Shown here piece by piece: positions 8,697-16,757 of a stretch of DNA of 64,000 nt. Origin of the DNA: Kaistia granuli DSM 23481 (GTDB lineage Bacteria > Pseudomonadota > Alphaproteobacteria > Rhizobiales > Kaistiaceae); the NCBI RefSeq assembly GCF_000380505.1, contig NZ_AQYH01000007.1, positions 248,001-312,000 on the forward strand, read 5' to 3'. The notes under the pieces are model-generated. The model ran no database searches. It saw only the letters and a list, made by a program, of their open reading frames with translations, and was not told where the DNA came from. Made by a program: the position numbers and the translations under genes. How positions within the stretch are numbered: the stretch's first letter is position 1; each line of letters begins with the position of its first letter.

Positions 8697-10130
8697 TTAC
8701 TTGCGGTAGCCGAGCTTGGTCAGTTCGGCTTCCGAAGCCGCCGCCATCTGGTCGAGCGCGTCGGAGGCCGAGAGCTCGCCGGTGATCGCCTGGTAGAAGA
8801 TCGGGGCGACCGTCTCGCGCAGCTGGTTGTGGAACGGATACGGAGGTGCGCCGGCGAACAGTTTGCCCTGGTCGCGCATCAGCGTGTAGTAGCCGTCCGT
8901 CTTGGCGTCCTGCGCCTTGACCTTCGGATCGTCGTAGGTGCCCTGCAGGGTGATGCGGGAACCGGCGACGGCCCAGTCGGCCTGCACGGAAGGCTGGGCG
9001 ATGTATTCGAGGAAGAGGGCGGCGGCCGCCTTGTTCTTCGACGAATGCGGGATGCCGAAGGCGCCGCCGTCATAGTAGCCGATATAGCCGGTTCCGGCCT
9101 CGGCGGCTTCCATCACGCCGGGCTCCACCGGCGGCAGGGCGACGCCGACCTTGCCGACAACCTTCGACTTGTTGGCGTCGGTGGCGATCCAGGCAGCGTT
9201 CTCGCCATAGACGAGACCCTGCGCGGCGCGGCCGGCGCCGAAGGTTGCAGCGACCTCGTCCCAGGTCGATGCGGTCGATTCCGGCGGGGCATTCTTGAGC
9301 AAGGCGAGCCAGTACTCCAGCGCCGCCTTGGCTTCGGGGCTGTTCATCTTGCCGCCATGCTCGACGGTCGCCGCATAATTGTTGGCCGCGTCGATGCCCC
9401 AGTTGTAGACGCCGAAGGTCGGCGCGACGGTCTCGACATATTCATACCAGGACGACGGGTGTCCGGTATTGGCCTGGACGGTCGTGCCCCAGAGCTCGAT
9501 GCCCTTGTCCTTGCCCCACTGGGTGAAGAAATCGGCGATCTCGGTGTATTCGGCGTGTGTCTTCGCCGGGGCGAGGTCGCGATTGTACTTCGCCTTGAAG
9601 GCAGCCTTGACCTCCGGATCCTCGAACAGGTCCTTGCGGTAGAGGTAGACCTTGATGAAGGCTTCCATCGGTACGCCGAACAGATCGCCGTCCTTGCCCT
9701 TGAAGTAGTTGGCGAAGGTGGTGAAGTTGGCCGGATCGTAGTCGGGCGCCTTGAGCTTCGGGTTCTCTTCAAAGAATTTGGTCAGGTCGACCAGGAAGTC
9801 GCGGGCGAGATAGCCGTAGACGGCGTCCTGCTCGATATAGACGAAGTCATAGATGCCGGTATTGGCCTCCATGTCCTTGATCGCCTTGTCGTACATCTGG
9901 TCCCAGGACGTCGCCTCGAACTCGACATTGATGCCGGTCGCCTTGGTGAAGGCGGGGGCCAGCACGTCCTTGACGTAGTTGGATGGCGGTGTGCTCTCGG
10001 AGACACCGCGAATGGTCGTTCCGGCCAGATCCTTGCCGGCATCGGCCCAGAAGTCGGCCTTGGCCGGAGCCACGCCGGCCATCAGGCCCGCGGCGATGGC
10101 GCCGAGCATCATACGCTTCAAACCAGACAT
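8697..10130 (-). CDS. Extracellular solute-binding protein, family 1 (sugar type)
   Basis: The 477-residue periplasmic protein has a signal peptide of about 25 residues (ending APAKA) and a family 1 fold of the maltose/glycerol-phosphate binding type. Typical segments are [19 protein letters not shown] near the start and [20 protein letters not shown] in the hinge-proximal C-terminal lobe. It is the first gene of an operon with MalF, MalG and a DUF2160-like small protein; an AraC regulator lies directly upstream. The DUF2160-like partner weakly suggests a polyol or glycerol-related solute. An inverted repeat at 10219-10243 lies in its leader or promoter. Confidence 0.92.
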   Translation of the reverse strand: MSGLKRMMLGAIAAGLMAGVAPAKADFWADAGKDLAGTTIRGVSESTPPSNYVKDVLAPAFTKATGINVEFEATSWDQMYDKAIKDMEANTGIYDFVYIEQDAVYGYLARDFLVDLTKFFEENPKLKAPDYDPANFTTFANYFKGKDGDLFGVPMEAFIKVYLYRKDLFEDPEVKAAFKAKYNRDLAPAKTHAEYTEIADFFTQWGKDKGIELWGTTVQANTGHPSSWYEYVETVAPTFGVYNWGIDAANNYAATVEHGGKMNSPEAKAALEYWLALLKNAPPESTASTWDEVAATFGAGRAAQGLVYGENAAWIATDANKSKVVGKVGVALPPVEPGVMEAAEAGTGYIGYYDGGAFGIPHSSKNKAAAALFLEYIAQPSVQADWAVAGSRITLQGTYDDPKVKAQDAKTDGYYTLMRDQGKLFAGAPPYPFHNQLRETVAPIFYQAITGELSASDALDQMAAASEAELTKLGYRK

Positions 10131-10218
10131 TCCTCGTCCTCCCTCGGATTGTCGACGGCGATCCTGGATCCTGCGTCACTCCGGAAAGGGACGCGTCCGC
10201 AGTGCGTGACCCAAGCGA

Positions 10219-10243
10219 ACGCTTCATGTCGTTGATGAAGCGT
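10219..10243. promoter_or_regulatory. Inverted repeat upstream of the binding-protein gene
   Basis: ACGCTTCAT and ATGAAGCGT form a perfect 9-bp inverted repeat around a 7-base spacer, about 90 bases upstream of the start at 10130. It could be a regulator site or a leader hairpin; no U-run follows, so termination of the AraC transcript is unlikely. The rest of 10131-10417 shows no gene. Confidence 0.4.
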
Positions 10244-10417
10244 GCCGTATGCCTAACCTCCACGAAGCTGGCGGGACCCACCTCCGGGCCTCGGACCTGC
10301 CGATCGACCGCATGGCTTCTGCTCGGGACTCTAGAAGAGCGCGATGCGCCCCACTACGCTTGTTTGCGGCCGCATCTGTACAATTTTGTCGGCACGCCAA
10401 GGCCCACCGACGCACCG

Positions 10418-11416
10418 TCAAATCCGGGCTTCGGCCGCCTGATCCCAGCGCGTGACGGTGCCGATACGCCGGGAATCGCGGCGATAGGCCGAGGGCGATC
10501 GCCCGCAGATCTTGACAAACTGGCGGTTGAAATTGGCGACGTTGTTGAAGCCGACCTCGAAGCAGATGTCGGTGACCGGCTTGTCGCTCCGGCTCAGCAG
10601 ATTGCAGGCCGAGTGGACCCGGGTGCAGTTCACATAGCGGGCGAAGGTATGGCCGGTCTGCTTCTTGAAGAAGCGCGAGAAGGCGCTCGCTTCCATGCCG
10701 CAGAGGCTCGCCACCTGCGATAGCCGGATCGGCGCGGCGAAATTCTCCAGGATATGGCTGATGGCGACTTCCAGCTTGCCGGACGAGCGGGTGGGGGCAC
10801 CGGCCGCCGCCCGCGACAGGATCCGCCGCTCCGCCGGCCGCTCCGCCAGCGCGGTCATCAGCTCCAGGAATAGGACCAGGCGCTGCGGTCCGCTGGCGGC
10901 GCCGATCTCGCGCAGCAGCCGGCGGCCGGTCTCGGCCGCCTCGCCGCTGAATTCGATGCCGCGCGCCGCGTCGGCGAACAGGGTGCCCAGATCGTGAAAC
11001 TCGGGACACAGGCTGACGACCTTGTCGGCGAAGGCCGGGCTGAACTGGATCAGCATGTCGCGATCGGCAATGCGGGCGCCGGGCAGGATGGCGCTGACCC
11101 AGTTGTGCGGCAGGTCCGGTCCGGTCAGCACCAGGCAGCCGGCCTGGAAGTCGCCGACATAGTCGCCGATCATCATCTCGCCAGAGCTCTCCTGGATCAG
11201 GTGCAGCTCATACTCCGGGTGATGGTGCCACTTCGCCAGATGGTGGGGGTAATCGTGCACGTTCCAGCGAAACGATTCCGACGGCGCGCAGACGATAACC
11301 TCGAAATCCGGCGCGAATCTGCGCTCGAAGCCCATGGCGGTTCTTCCCTGTCCGTGGACCGCCTTCGGCGTTGTTGCCACGCCTTCTAGGACGGTCCTCT
11401 GCCTCACGCTTAACAT
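10418..11416 (-). CDS. AraC family transcriptional regulator
   Basis: The protein has an N-terminal cupin-like sensing domain (HHHPEYELHLI...GDFQAGCLVLTGPDLPHNW) and a C-terminal double helix-turn-helix of the AraC type (about the last 100 residues, including SLCGMEASAFSRFFKKQTG and DICFEVGFNNVANFNRQF). I start it at ATG 11416 (332 aa), preceded by GAGGGG; ATG 11335 (305 aa, preceded by AGGGAA) is equally possible. The longer open frame upstream is Arg/Pro-rich and looks non-coding. It lies upstream of, and in the same direction as, the sugar importer at 6588-10130, which it probably activates in response to the imported sugar. Confidence 0.88.
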   Translation of the reverse strand: MLSVRQRTVLEGVATTPKAVHGQGRTAMGFERRFAPDFEVIVCAPSESFRWNVHDYPHHLAKWHHHPEYELHLIQESSGEMMIGDYVGDFQAGCLVLTGPDLPHNWVSAILPGARIADRDMLIQFSPAFADKVVSLCPEFHDLGTLFADAARGIEFSGEAAETGRRLLREIGAASGPQRLVLFLELMTALAERPAERRILSRAAAGAPTRSSGKLEVAISHILENFAAPIRLSQVASLCGMEASAFSRFFKKQTGHTFARYVNCTRVHSACNLLSRSDKPVTDICFEVGFNNVANFNRQFVKICGRSPSAYRRDSRRIGTVTRWDQAAEARI

Positions 11417-11590
11417 AGTGGACCCCTCATTCTTGGACCAATCGCCGAGAAAATAAAGGGTGCGTGCAGAGAGGATCGGGGCGCGCCGGCGCCATCGGCG
11501 CGCGAGGGTGGCGCGGCGGGGGCAGGCGGGCGGGAAGAATGGCGCATTGGCGCCAGAAACGCGCTTCCTCCGCGAGGCGCCGCCGGGAAC

Positions 11591-11621
11591 GGCGCGTCCG
11601 GGCCGCAGGCCCCGACGCGCC
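11591..11621 (-). terminator. Hairpin downstream of the dehydratase gene
   Basis: A 14-bp stem with one mismatch (11591-11604 with 11608-11621, loop GCA) lies 22 bases beyond the dehydratase stop in the leftward direction. It is the likely transcript end, although its T-run is weak. The remaining bases up to the AraC start hold no gene. Confidence 0.6.
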
Positions 11622-11643
11622 AATTCGTTCTCGTGGCGGTCGA

Positions 11644-12582
11644 CTAGACCAGAGCGTCGGGACCTGCGCCGCAGACGAGCGCTCCGACGGAATGGCCGGC
11701 CGGGAAGGACAGCACCTTGGTCTGCAGCGCAGCGATGGCGGCGGCGCCGGAGAGATCGGCGGCGATGCCCATCTCGAACCAGAGCCAGCGGCTCGCCTCC
11801 AGCATCGCCTCGTCCGAGACCAGCACGATGTCGTCGACATGGTCGCGGACCAGCTCGAACACGCCCTGGTCCGTCTCGGCGCAGGACATGGTGGCGACGC
11901 GGCTGGTCACGGCAGGCAGGCGGACGACGCGGCCGGCGTCGAGCGAAGCCTTGAGAGTCGGTGAGCCTTCCGGCTCGATGCCGATGATCCGGACCGACGG
12001 CTTCAGCGTCTTGATGGCGACGCCCATGCCGGAAATCAGACCGCCACCGCCGATCGCCACCAGGACGGTGTCGACGTCGGGCACCTCTTCCAGCAGCTCG
12101 AGCGCCGTGGTGCCCTGGCCAGCGATGACATTGGCATCGGCGAAGGGGTGGAAATAGGCGGCGCCGTTTTCCTTGGCGAAGGCGAGCGCGTGCAGGTTCG
12201 TCTCGTTCCAGATGTCGCCGATGATCTCGACCGTGGCACCCCAGCGCTTCAGCTTCTCGACCTTGGCGGCGGTGATGCTCTTCGGCACGAAGATCGTCGC
12301 CGGCACGCCGGCAAGCCGCGCGGCGCGGGCGGTGGCGAGGCCGTGATTGCCGCCCGAGGCGGTGACGACACCGCCGGCGAGCTCTTCCTTCGGCGTCGTC
12401 AGCAGCTTGTTGGTGGCGCCGCGCGCCTTGAACGAGCCCGTCGGCTGCAGGCTTTCGAGCTTCAGCGACAGCGTGGCCTCGGTGACGGGCTCGGCCAGCG
12501 CCGTGGCGCGGATGTTCGGCGTCCGGCGGATATGCGGCGCGATCCGCTTGGCGGCCGCCTGGATGTCCTGGAGCGTGATCAT
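11644..12582 (-). CDS. eutB: Threonine dehydratase-like PLP lyase (EutB-like)
   Basis: The 312-residue protein is a fold type II PLP enzyme of the serine/threonine dehydratase group. The PLP lysine lies in SFKARGATNKL, the substrate loop is ASGGNHGLA, and the phosphate-binding glycine loop is GGGGLISG. It lacks the C-terminal ACT regulatory domain of biosynthetic IlvA, so it is a catabolic type. Its ATG overlaps the deacylase stop (ATGA). A dehydratase of this type next to an aspartoacylase-like deacylase is the EutB-EutE arrangement of (hydroxy)ectoine utilisation clusters. EutA, EutC and EutD are absent here, so that assignment is tentative; a serine, threonine or hydroxyaspartate dehydratase role is possible. 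Confidence 0.75.
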   Translation of the reverse strand: MITLQDIQAAAKRIAPHIRRTPNIRATALAEPVTEATLSLKLESLQPTGSFKARGATNKLLTTPKEELAGGVVTASGGNHGLATARAARLAGVPATIFVPKSITAAKVEKLKRWGATVEIIGDIWNETNLHALAFAKENGAAYFHPFADANVIAGQGTTALELLEEVPDVDTVLVAIGGGGLISGMGVAIKTLKPSVRIIGIEPEGSPTLKASLDAGRVVRLPAVTSRVATMSCAETDQGVFELVRDHVDDIVLVSDEAMLEASRWLWFEMGIAADLSGAAAIAALQTKVLSFPAGHSVGALVCGAGPDALV

Positions 12583-13601
12583 TTCAGCGAACCCCCATAG
12601 GGCGAGGCGACGACGAGGCAGCAATTGCCGGGTTTGACGCGGCCGGGTTGGCGGCGGCCGTAGAGGATGCCGTCGGCGGCATAGACGAGTTCCGCCGGCC
12701 TGCGATCCGGATGGGCGAGGAAATGGACGCGGCCGGCCGGCTGGCCCCGCGATACCATCGTGCCGTTCCTGTGGAAAGGCTCGAACACGCCGTCATCGTC
12801 GGAGATGACATAGGCGTCCGAACCCGGCAGCTCGAACAGCCGCGGCTCGGCGCGGGGAGGCGTGGCCATCTCCGGCGGCAGCACGCCGAGATGCGCCAGC
12901 ACGTTGCGCACGCCGCGGCGGCAGATGTCGAGCGCGTCGATCGAGACGGTGCCGCCGCCGGCCATCTCGGTGCCGACAACGGTCAGGCCGGCGCGGGCGG
13001 CGGAGGCGGTCGCGGTGCGGGTGTCGCCGCGATTGTCGATGACGACGACCAGCGGCGCATCGAAGGCGGTGACGGCGGCGACGTTCTTGGCGTGCTGGAC
13101 GGGATCGGCGACGGGTTCGATCACCGAGCTCGGCATCAGGTCGAGCGACGAGCCACCGGAATGCAGGTCGAGGAAGGCATCGCCCATCGGAAACAGCGCG
13201 TCGTTGACGAAGGCGGAGATCTGCTGCGTCGTCGTGCCGTTGAAATTGCCCGGAAAAGTCCGGTTCATGTTGAGGTCGTCGATCGGCGAGGTGCGGCGGG
13301 CGGCGTTGACCGCCGGCAGGTTGATCGCCGGGATGAAGATCAGCCGCCCCGAGACGAGGCCGGGATCCAGATCGCGGATGAGCTCACCGAGCGCAATCGG
13401 TCCCTCATATTCGTCGCCGTGATTGCCGCCTTCGAGGATGACGGTCGGGCCGTCGCCATTCTTGATCACGGCCAGCGGCACGCGGATCACGCCCCAGGCG
13501 TCATCATGGACGGACAGCGGCAGGTTGAAATAGCCGCTCTGCTTGCCGTCCTTGTCGAAGTCGACGGTGCATTGCGCCAGTTGCTTAGCGTTCAGGCCCA
13601 T
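12579..13601 (-). CDS. eutE: Succinylglutamate desuccinylase/aspartoacylase family deacylase (EutE/DoeB-like)
   Basis: The 340-residue zinc carboxypeptidase-fold enzyme hydrolyses an N-acyl amino acid. The zinc site is visible as GGNHGDEYEG (His and Glu) and FLDLHSGG (His); NRTFPGN supplies the conserved Arg. The C-terminal half carries the beta-domain typical of DoeB-like enzymes, which release diaminobutyrate from its N-acetyl form in ectoine breakdown. It is the first gene of a two-gene leftward operon, divergent from the IclR gene and controlled from a region with a perfect 11-bp inverted repeat. The exact substrate is an inference. Confidence 0.78.
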   Translation of the reverse strand: MGLNAKQLAQCTVDFDKDGKQSGYFNLPLSVHDDAWGVIRVPLAVIKNGDGPTVILEGGNHGDEYEGPIALGELIRDLDPGLVSGRLIFIPAINLPAVNAARRTSPIDDLNMNRTFPGNFNGTTTQQISAFVNDALFPMGDAFLDLHSGGSSLDLMPSSVIEPVADPVQHAKNVAAVTAFDAPLVVVIDNRGDTRTATASAARAGLTVVGTEMAGGGTVSIDALDICRRGVRNVLAHLGVLPPEMATPPRAEPRLFELPGSDAYVISDDDGVFEPFHRNGTMVSRGQPAGRVHFLAHPDRRPAELVYAADGILYGRRQPGRVKPGNCCLVVASPYGGSLK

Positions 13602-13671
13602 TTTCTACTCTGTGCGGAGACGACGAAGGGAGGGTCGCGATCGGGTCGATTGTTGAAGCTACCCTATTTTC

Positions 13672-13711
13672 TATCACTGATGATATCAAGAGTTGATATG
13701 TGATATCATCA
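13672..13711. promoter_or_regulatory. Candidate IclR operator, copy A
   Basis: TGATGATATCA (13678-13688) and TGATATCATCA (13701-13711) form a perfect 11-bp inverted repeat with a 12-base spacer, in the 187-base gap between the divergent deacylase and IclR genes. The stretch beginning TATCACTGA at 13672 matches 26 of 34 ungapped positions in the region at 19574. Confidence 0.65.
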
Positions 13712-13788
13712 AGAGGCAGTATCGGCGCAAATGTCGCCTTGCGCCGCCGTGTCGGCGCGGCAATGACGGGCACCAAAGGAGAATCGCT

Positions 13789-14841
13789 ATGACCACAGCC
13801 AAGCGGCCATCCGGCGGGAGCGGCGTCGATAGTCCAAAGCCCGCCCGCAAGACGGCGAAGGCCGAGAGCAGGGCAGCGGCGAAGGGCGCCGACGCAGCGG
13901 AAGCGAAGGTCGCGTCGAAGGCGACCGTCAAATCCCCAGCGAAGCCAGCGGCCAAGCGGCCGGCCAAGGCCGCTGCTGGCAAGGTCTCCGCCACCCGATC
14001 CGCCAAGCCGGTGCTCAGCGACGCGGTCGCCAAGCCCGCTTATAGCGCGCCGGCGCTGGAAAAGGGGCTCGACGTGCTCGAGCTTTTGGCGAGCCTCTCC
14101 GAAGGCGTGACGCCGAGCCAGATCGCCCAGCAGCTCGGGCGTTCGCTGCAGGAGGTCTACCGCGTCGTCGTCGCGCTGGAGCGCCGCGGCTACATCCAGC
14201 GGCCGCCGGGCGAGGAAAGCCTGGTGCTGTCGAGCAAGCTGCACGACCTGTCCTATCGCTATCCGCCGATGCGGCGGCTGGTCGATGCGGCGCGGCCGGT
14301 GTTGAACCGGGTGGCGATCGACGCCTATCAGGCGTTCCACCTGGCGGTGCTGGACGGGCTTTCCATCCGCGTCGTCGCCCAGGTCGACAGCCCGGCGCCG
14401 CTCGGTTTCCGCCTGCGCGTCGGCACGCAGAACCCGGCCATCCGGACCGCGTCCGGCCGTCTGCTGATCGCCTATCAGCCACCGGCGGTGCAGGAATGGC
14501 TGTTCGAGGCGATCGGACAGACCGCGCCGAAGAGCGAGGTCGAGTGGCTGCGCCGACGCGTCGAGGTGGTGCGTTCGGTCGGCTACGAGATGATCGCCGG
14601 CGAGGCGCTCAAGGGCATCACCGATGTCAGCTTCCCGATCCTCGATTCGGAAGGGTTCGCCCCGGCCGTGATCACCATGCCGTTTCTCGCTTCCTCGACC
14701 GAAAAGGTGCCGCTTGACGACGCCAACCGGCGGCTGTTCGAGGCGGCCCAGACGATCACCGGGCTGCTGGGCGGCCAGCTCGCCGAGCCGAAGTTCCCGC
14801 TGGTCGATACCGGCGGTCCCGTCGGCAGCCCCGGCCGCTGA
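13789..14841 (+). CDS. IclR family regulator with a basic, histone-like N-terminal tail
   Basis: The 350-residue protein starts at ATG 13789 with AAAGGAG just upstream. Residues 1 to about 80 are very rich in Lys, Ala and Pro (repeats such as KSPAKPAAKRPAKAAAGK), like histone H1-type tails. The IclR winged helix-turn-helix follows (about 85-145, GVTPSQIAQQLGRSLQEVYRVV), then the GAF-like effector domain (about 160-335). IclR proteins normally have about 250-280 residues, so the tail is an addition. The regulator diverges from the dehydratase/deacylase operon and probably binds the inverted repeat between them. A matching site at 19574 suggests that it also controls the sugar genes on the other side. 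Confidence 0.9.
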   Translation: MTTAKRPSGGSGVDSPKPARKTAKAESRAAAKGADAAEAKVASKATVKSPAKPAAKRPAKAAAGKVSATRSAKPVLSDAVAKPAYSAPALEKGLDVLELLASLSEGVTPSQIAQQLGRSLQEVYRVVVALERRGYIQRPPGEESLVLSSKLHDLSYRYPPMRRLVDAARPVLNRVAIDAYQAFHLAVLDGLSIRVVAQVDSPAPLGFRLRVGTQNPAIRTASGRLLIAYQPPAVQEWLFEAIGQTAPKSEVEWLRRRVEVVRSVGYEMIAGEALKGITDVSFPILDSEGFAPAVITMPFLASSTEKVPLDDANRRLFEAAQTITGLLGGQLAEPKFPLVDTGGPVGSPGR

Positions 14842-14891
14842 CAGCGGGGGCGGGAGGGCGGCCGACCGCGCCGCCGCCCCGGGGCCGCGCC

Positions 14892-15755
14892 TCACCGCAC
14901 CGCGCCGGCGATGGCGCCGGACAGGATCTGGCGCTGGAACAGCATGTAGACGAGGATCACCGGCAGCAGGGCGACGATCAGCCCGGCGCTGATCAGCGGG
15001 ATCGAGACGTCGTACTGTCCGGAAAGCAGCGCTACGCCGACCATCAGCGTCTTCTTGTCGGATCCGCCCATGATGACGAGCGGCAAGAGCAGGTCGTTCC
15101 ACATCCAGACGAAGTTCAGGATGGAGAGCGCCGCGATCGCCGGGATCGAGATCGGCAGCAGGATCGAGAACAGGATGCGGATGTCGCCGGCGCCATCGAG
15201 GCGCGCTGCCTCGATCAGCTCGTCCGGAATCGCCCGGAAATAGGCCGACAGCAGATAGGTGCCGAGCGGCAGCCCGAAGGCCGCATAGGCGAAGATCAGG
15301 CCCTGGTAGGTACCGCCGAAGCCGAGGTCGAGGATCGTCTCGTAGAGCGGATAGATGATCACCTGGCTCGGGATCACCAGCATGGCGATGATGAACAGGA
15401 AGATGTAGTTGCCGCCGCGGATCTTCAGCTTGGTGACGGCATAGGCGATGAACAGCGCCGCGACGGTGGAGAGAACAAGCCCGCCCGCCGTGGTGATGAT
15501 GCTGTTGACCAGCAGCCGGCCGACCTGCATGCGCTGGAAGGTCTCGATGTAGTTGTCGAAGGTGATGTCGGTGACGAAGCCGAGCGGATCGGCGGCGAAA
15601 TCGGCTCGGCTTTTCAGCGAGTTGATCACCGTGAAGATCAGCGGATAGAGCGTCACCACGGCGAGCACGACGAGGACGCTCGTCACCAGCCAGCGCGTCA
15701 GCGCGATGCGGACCGAGGAGATCGTCACCTGCGGGGCGGGGGCGGAGGACTTCAT
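14892..15755 (-). CDS. Carbohydrate ABC transporter permease, MalG type
   Basis: The 287-residue inner-membrane permease has six predicted helices and the EAA loop DELIEAARLDGAGDIRILFSILLPIS. The start MKSSAPAPQ at 15755 overlaps the upstream permease stop by ATGA; the longer upstream frame runs through the neighbour and is not coding. It pairs with the MalF-type subunit. It is the last transport gene of an operon without an ATPase gene, and it converges on the IclR gene. Confidence 0.93.
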   Translation of the reverse strand: MKSSAPAPQVTISSVRIALTRWLVTSVLVVLAVVTLYPLIFTVINSLKSRADFAADPLGFVTDITFDNYIETFQRMQVGRLLVNSIITTAGGLVLSTVAALFIAYAVTKLKIRGGNYIFLFIIAMLVIPSQVIIYPLYETILDLGFGGTYQGLIFAYAAFGLPLGTYLLSAYFRAIPDELIEAARLDGAGDIRILFSILLPISIPAIAALSILNFVWMWNDLLLPLVIMGGSDKKTLMVGVALLSGQYDVSIPLISAGLIVALLPVILVYMLFQRQILSGAIAGAVR

Positions 15756-16681
15756 CGGGGCTTGCTCCCTTCCACATACATGCGACGGACGACGAAGGCG
15801 GAGACGATGGCGACGAACACGAACAGCGCCATGCCGATCGCCGCGCCCTTGCCGCGATCCATGAACTGGAAGGTTGTCGTGAAGACGAGGAATTCCGGCA
15901 GCACGGTCGCCGTGCCCGGCCCGCCCTTGGTCAGCGCGTAGATCAGCGGGAACATCCAGATCAGGATGCCGGAGGTGCACAGCACGGCCCAGTAGCCGAT
16001 CACCGATTTGAGCAGCGGCATGATGATGTGGAAGAGCAGTTGCCAGAAGCCGGCGCCGTCGAGTTTGGCCGCCTCCACCACTTCCTCGGAGACGGTCGAG
16101 AGGCCGGAGAGATAGGTCAGCACGCCGAGGCCGAAGAAGCTCCAGAGCGCGACGGCGGTCAGCGCCAGCAGCGCGCTGGTCGGGCCGTTCAGCCATTCGA
16201 TGGCGAGCGGCGCCAGGCCGATGGCACGCAGCACCGCATTGAGCGGGCCGTCCGGCGCCAGGATCTGGCGGAACATGATGCCGACGACGATCGGCGCGAT
16301 CATGTAGGGCAGGAAGAAGGCGGCGCGGAAGAACTTCCAGCCCGGCGTCTTCTGGAACAGGAGGAAGGCCAGCACCAGCGGCAGCACGATCCAGATCGGT
16401 AGCGTCGCGAAGGCGATCAGCGCATTGCGGAACGAATCCGCGACGGCAGGGTCGGCCACCATGGCGCGGTAATTGGCTAGGCCGGCGAAGGTCGGGTCCT
16501 CGAAGCCGCGCGTCTCCTGCAGGCTGAGCCAGATCGTCCGCACGAGCGGCACCAGCTTGAACAGGATGGCGAGCGCCAGTCCCGGCAGCACGAACAGTAT
16601 GGCGATGAGCATGTCGCGCCGGATGAAGGGCCTCGCGCGCGCGTCGCCCGCGCCTCTCGCCAGATTGGCCAGCTCAGCCAT
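15752..16681 (-). CDS. Sugar ABC transporter permease, MalF type
   Basis: The 309-residue permease has an N-terminal cytoplasmic stretch of about 30 residues, then six membrane segments and the EAA loop EVVEAAKLDGAGFWQLLFHIIMPLLK. ATG 16681 is preceded by GCAGGAG and fits the family length; the extended frame upstream overlaps the binding-protein gene and is rejected. It forms the channel together with the MalG-type protein. Confidence 0.93.
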   Translation of the reverse strand: MAELANLARGAGDARARPFIRRDMLIAILFVLPGLALAILFKLVPLVRTIWLSLQETRGFEDPTFAGLANYRAMVADPAVADSFRNALIAFATLPIWIVLPLVLAFLLFQKTPGWKFFRAAFFLPYMIAPIVVGIMFRQILAPDGPLNAVLRAIGLAPLAIEWLNGPTSALLALTAVALWSFFGLGVLTYLSGLSTVSEEVVEAAKLDGAGFWQLLFHIIMPLLKSVIGYWAVLCTSGILIWMFPLIYALTKGGPGTATVLPEFLVFTTTFQFMDRGKGAAIGMALFVFVAIVSAFVVRRMYVEGSKPR

Positions 16682-16708
16682 CGAAACTCCTGCCTGTTGC
16701 GGGTTGGG

Positions 16709-16735
16709 GCGGGGAGGCCTCGTCGGCCTCCCCGC
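16709..16735 (-). promoter_or_regulatory. Intercistronic hairpin after the binding-protein gene
   Basis: A perfect 11-bp stem (GCGGGGAGGCC with GGCCTCCCCGC, loop TCGTC) fills the 76-base gap between the binding-protein stop and the MalF-type permease start. Confidence 0.65.
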
Positions 16736-16757
16736 GATCTTGTCGCGAGCGCGGTTG

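Noticed and set aside
8580-10235. 551-codon + strand frame
   Set aside because: Antisense to the sugar-binding protein gene, whose signal peptide and family motifs are clear.
11417-11623. N-terminal extension of the AraC protein
   Set aside because: Arg/Pro/Ala-rich translation outside the family, and two better starts with ribosome sites exist downstream.
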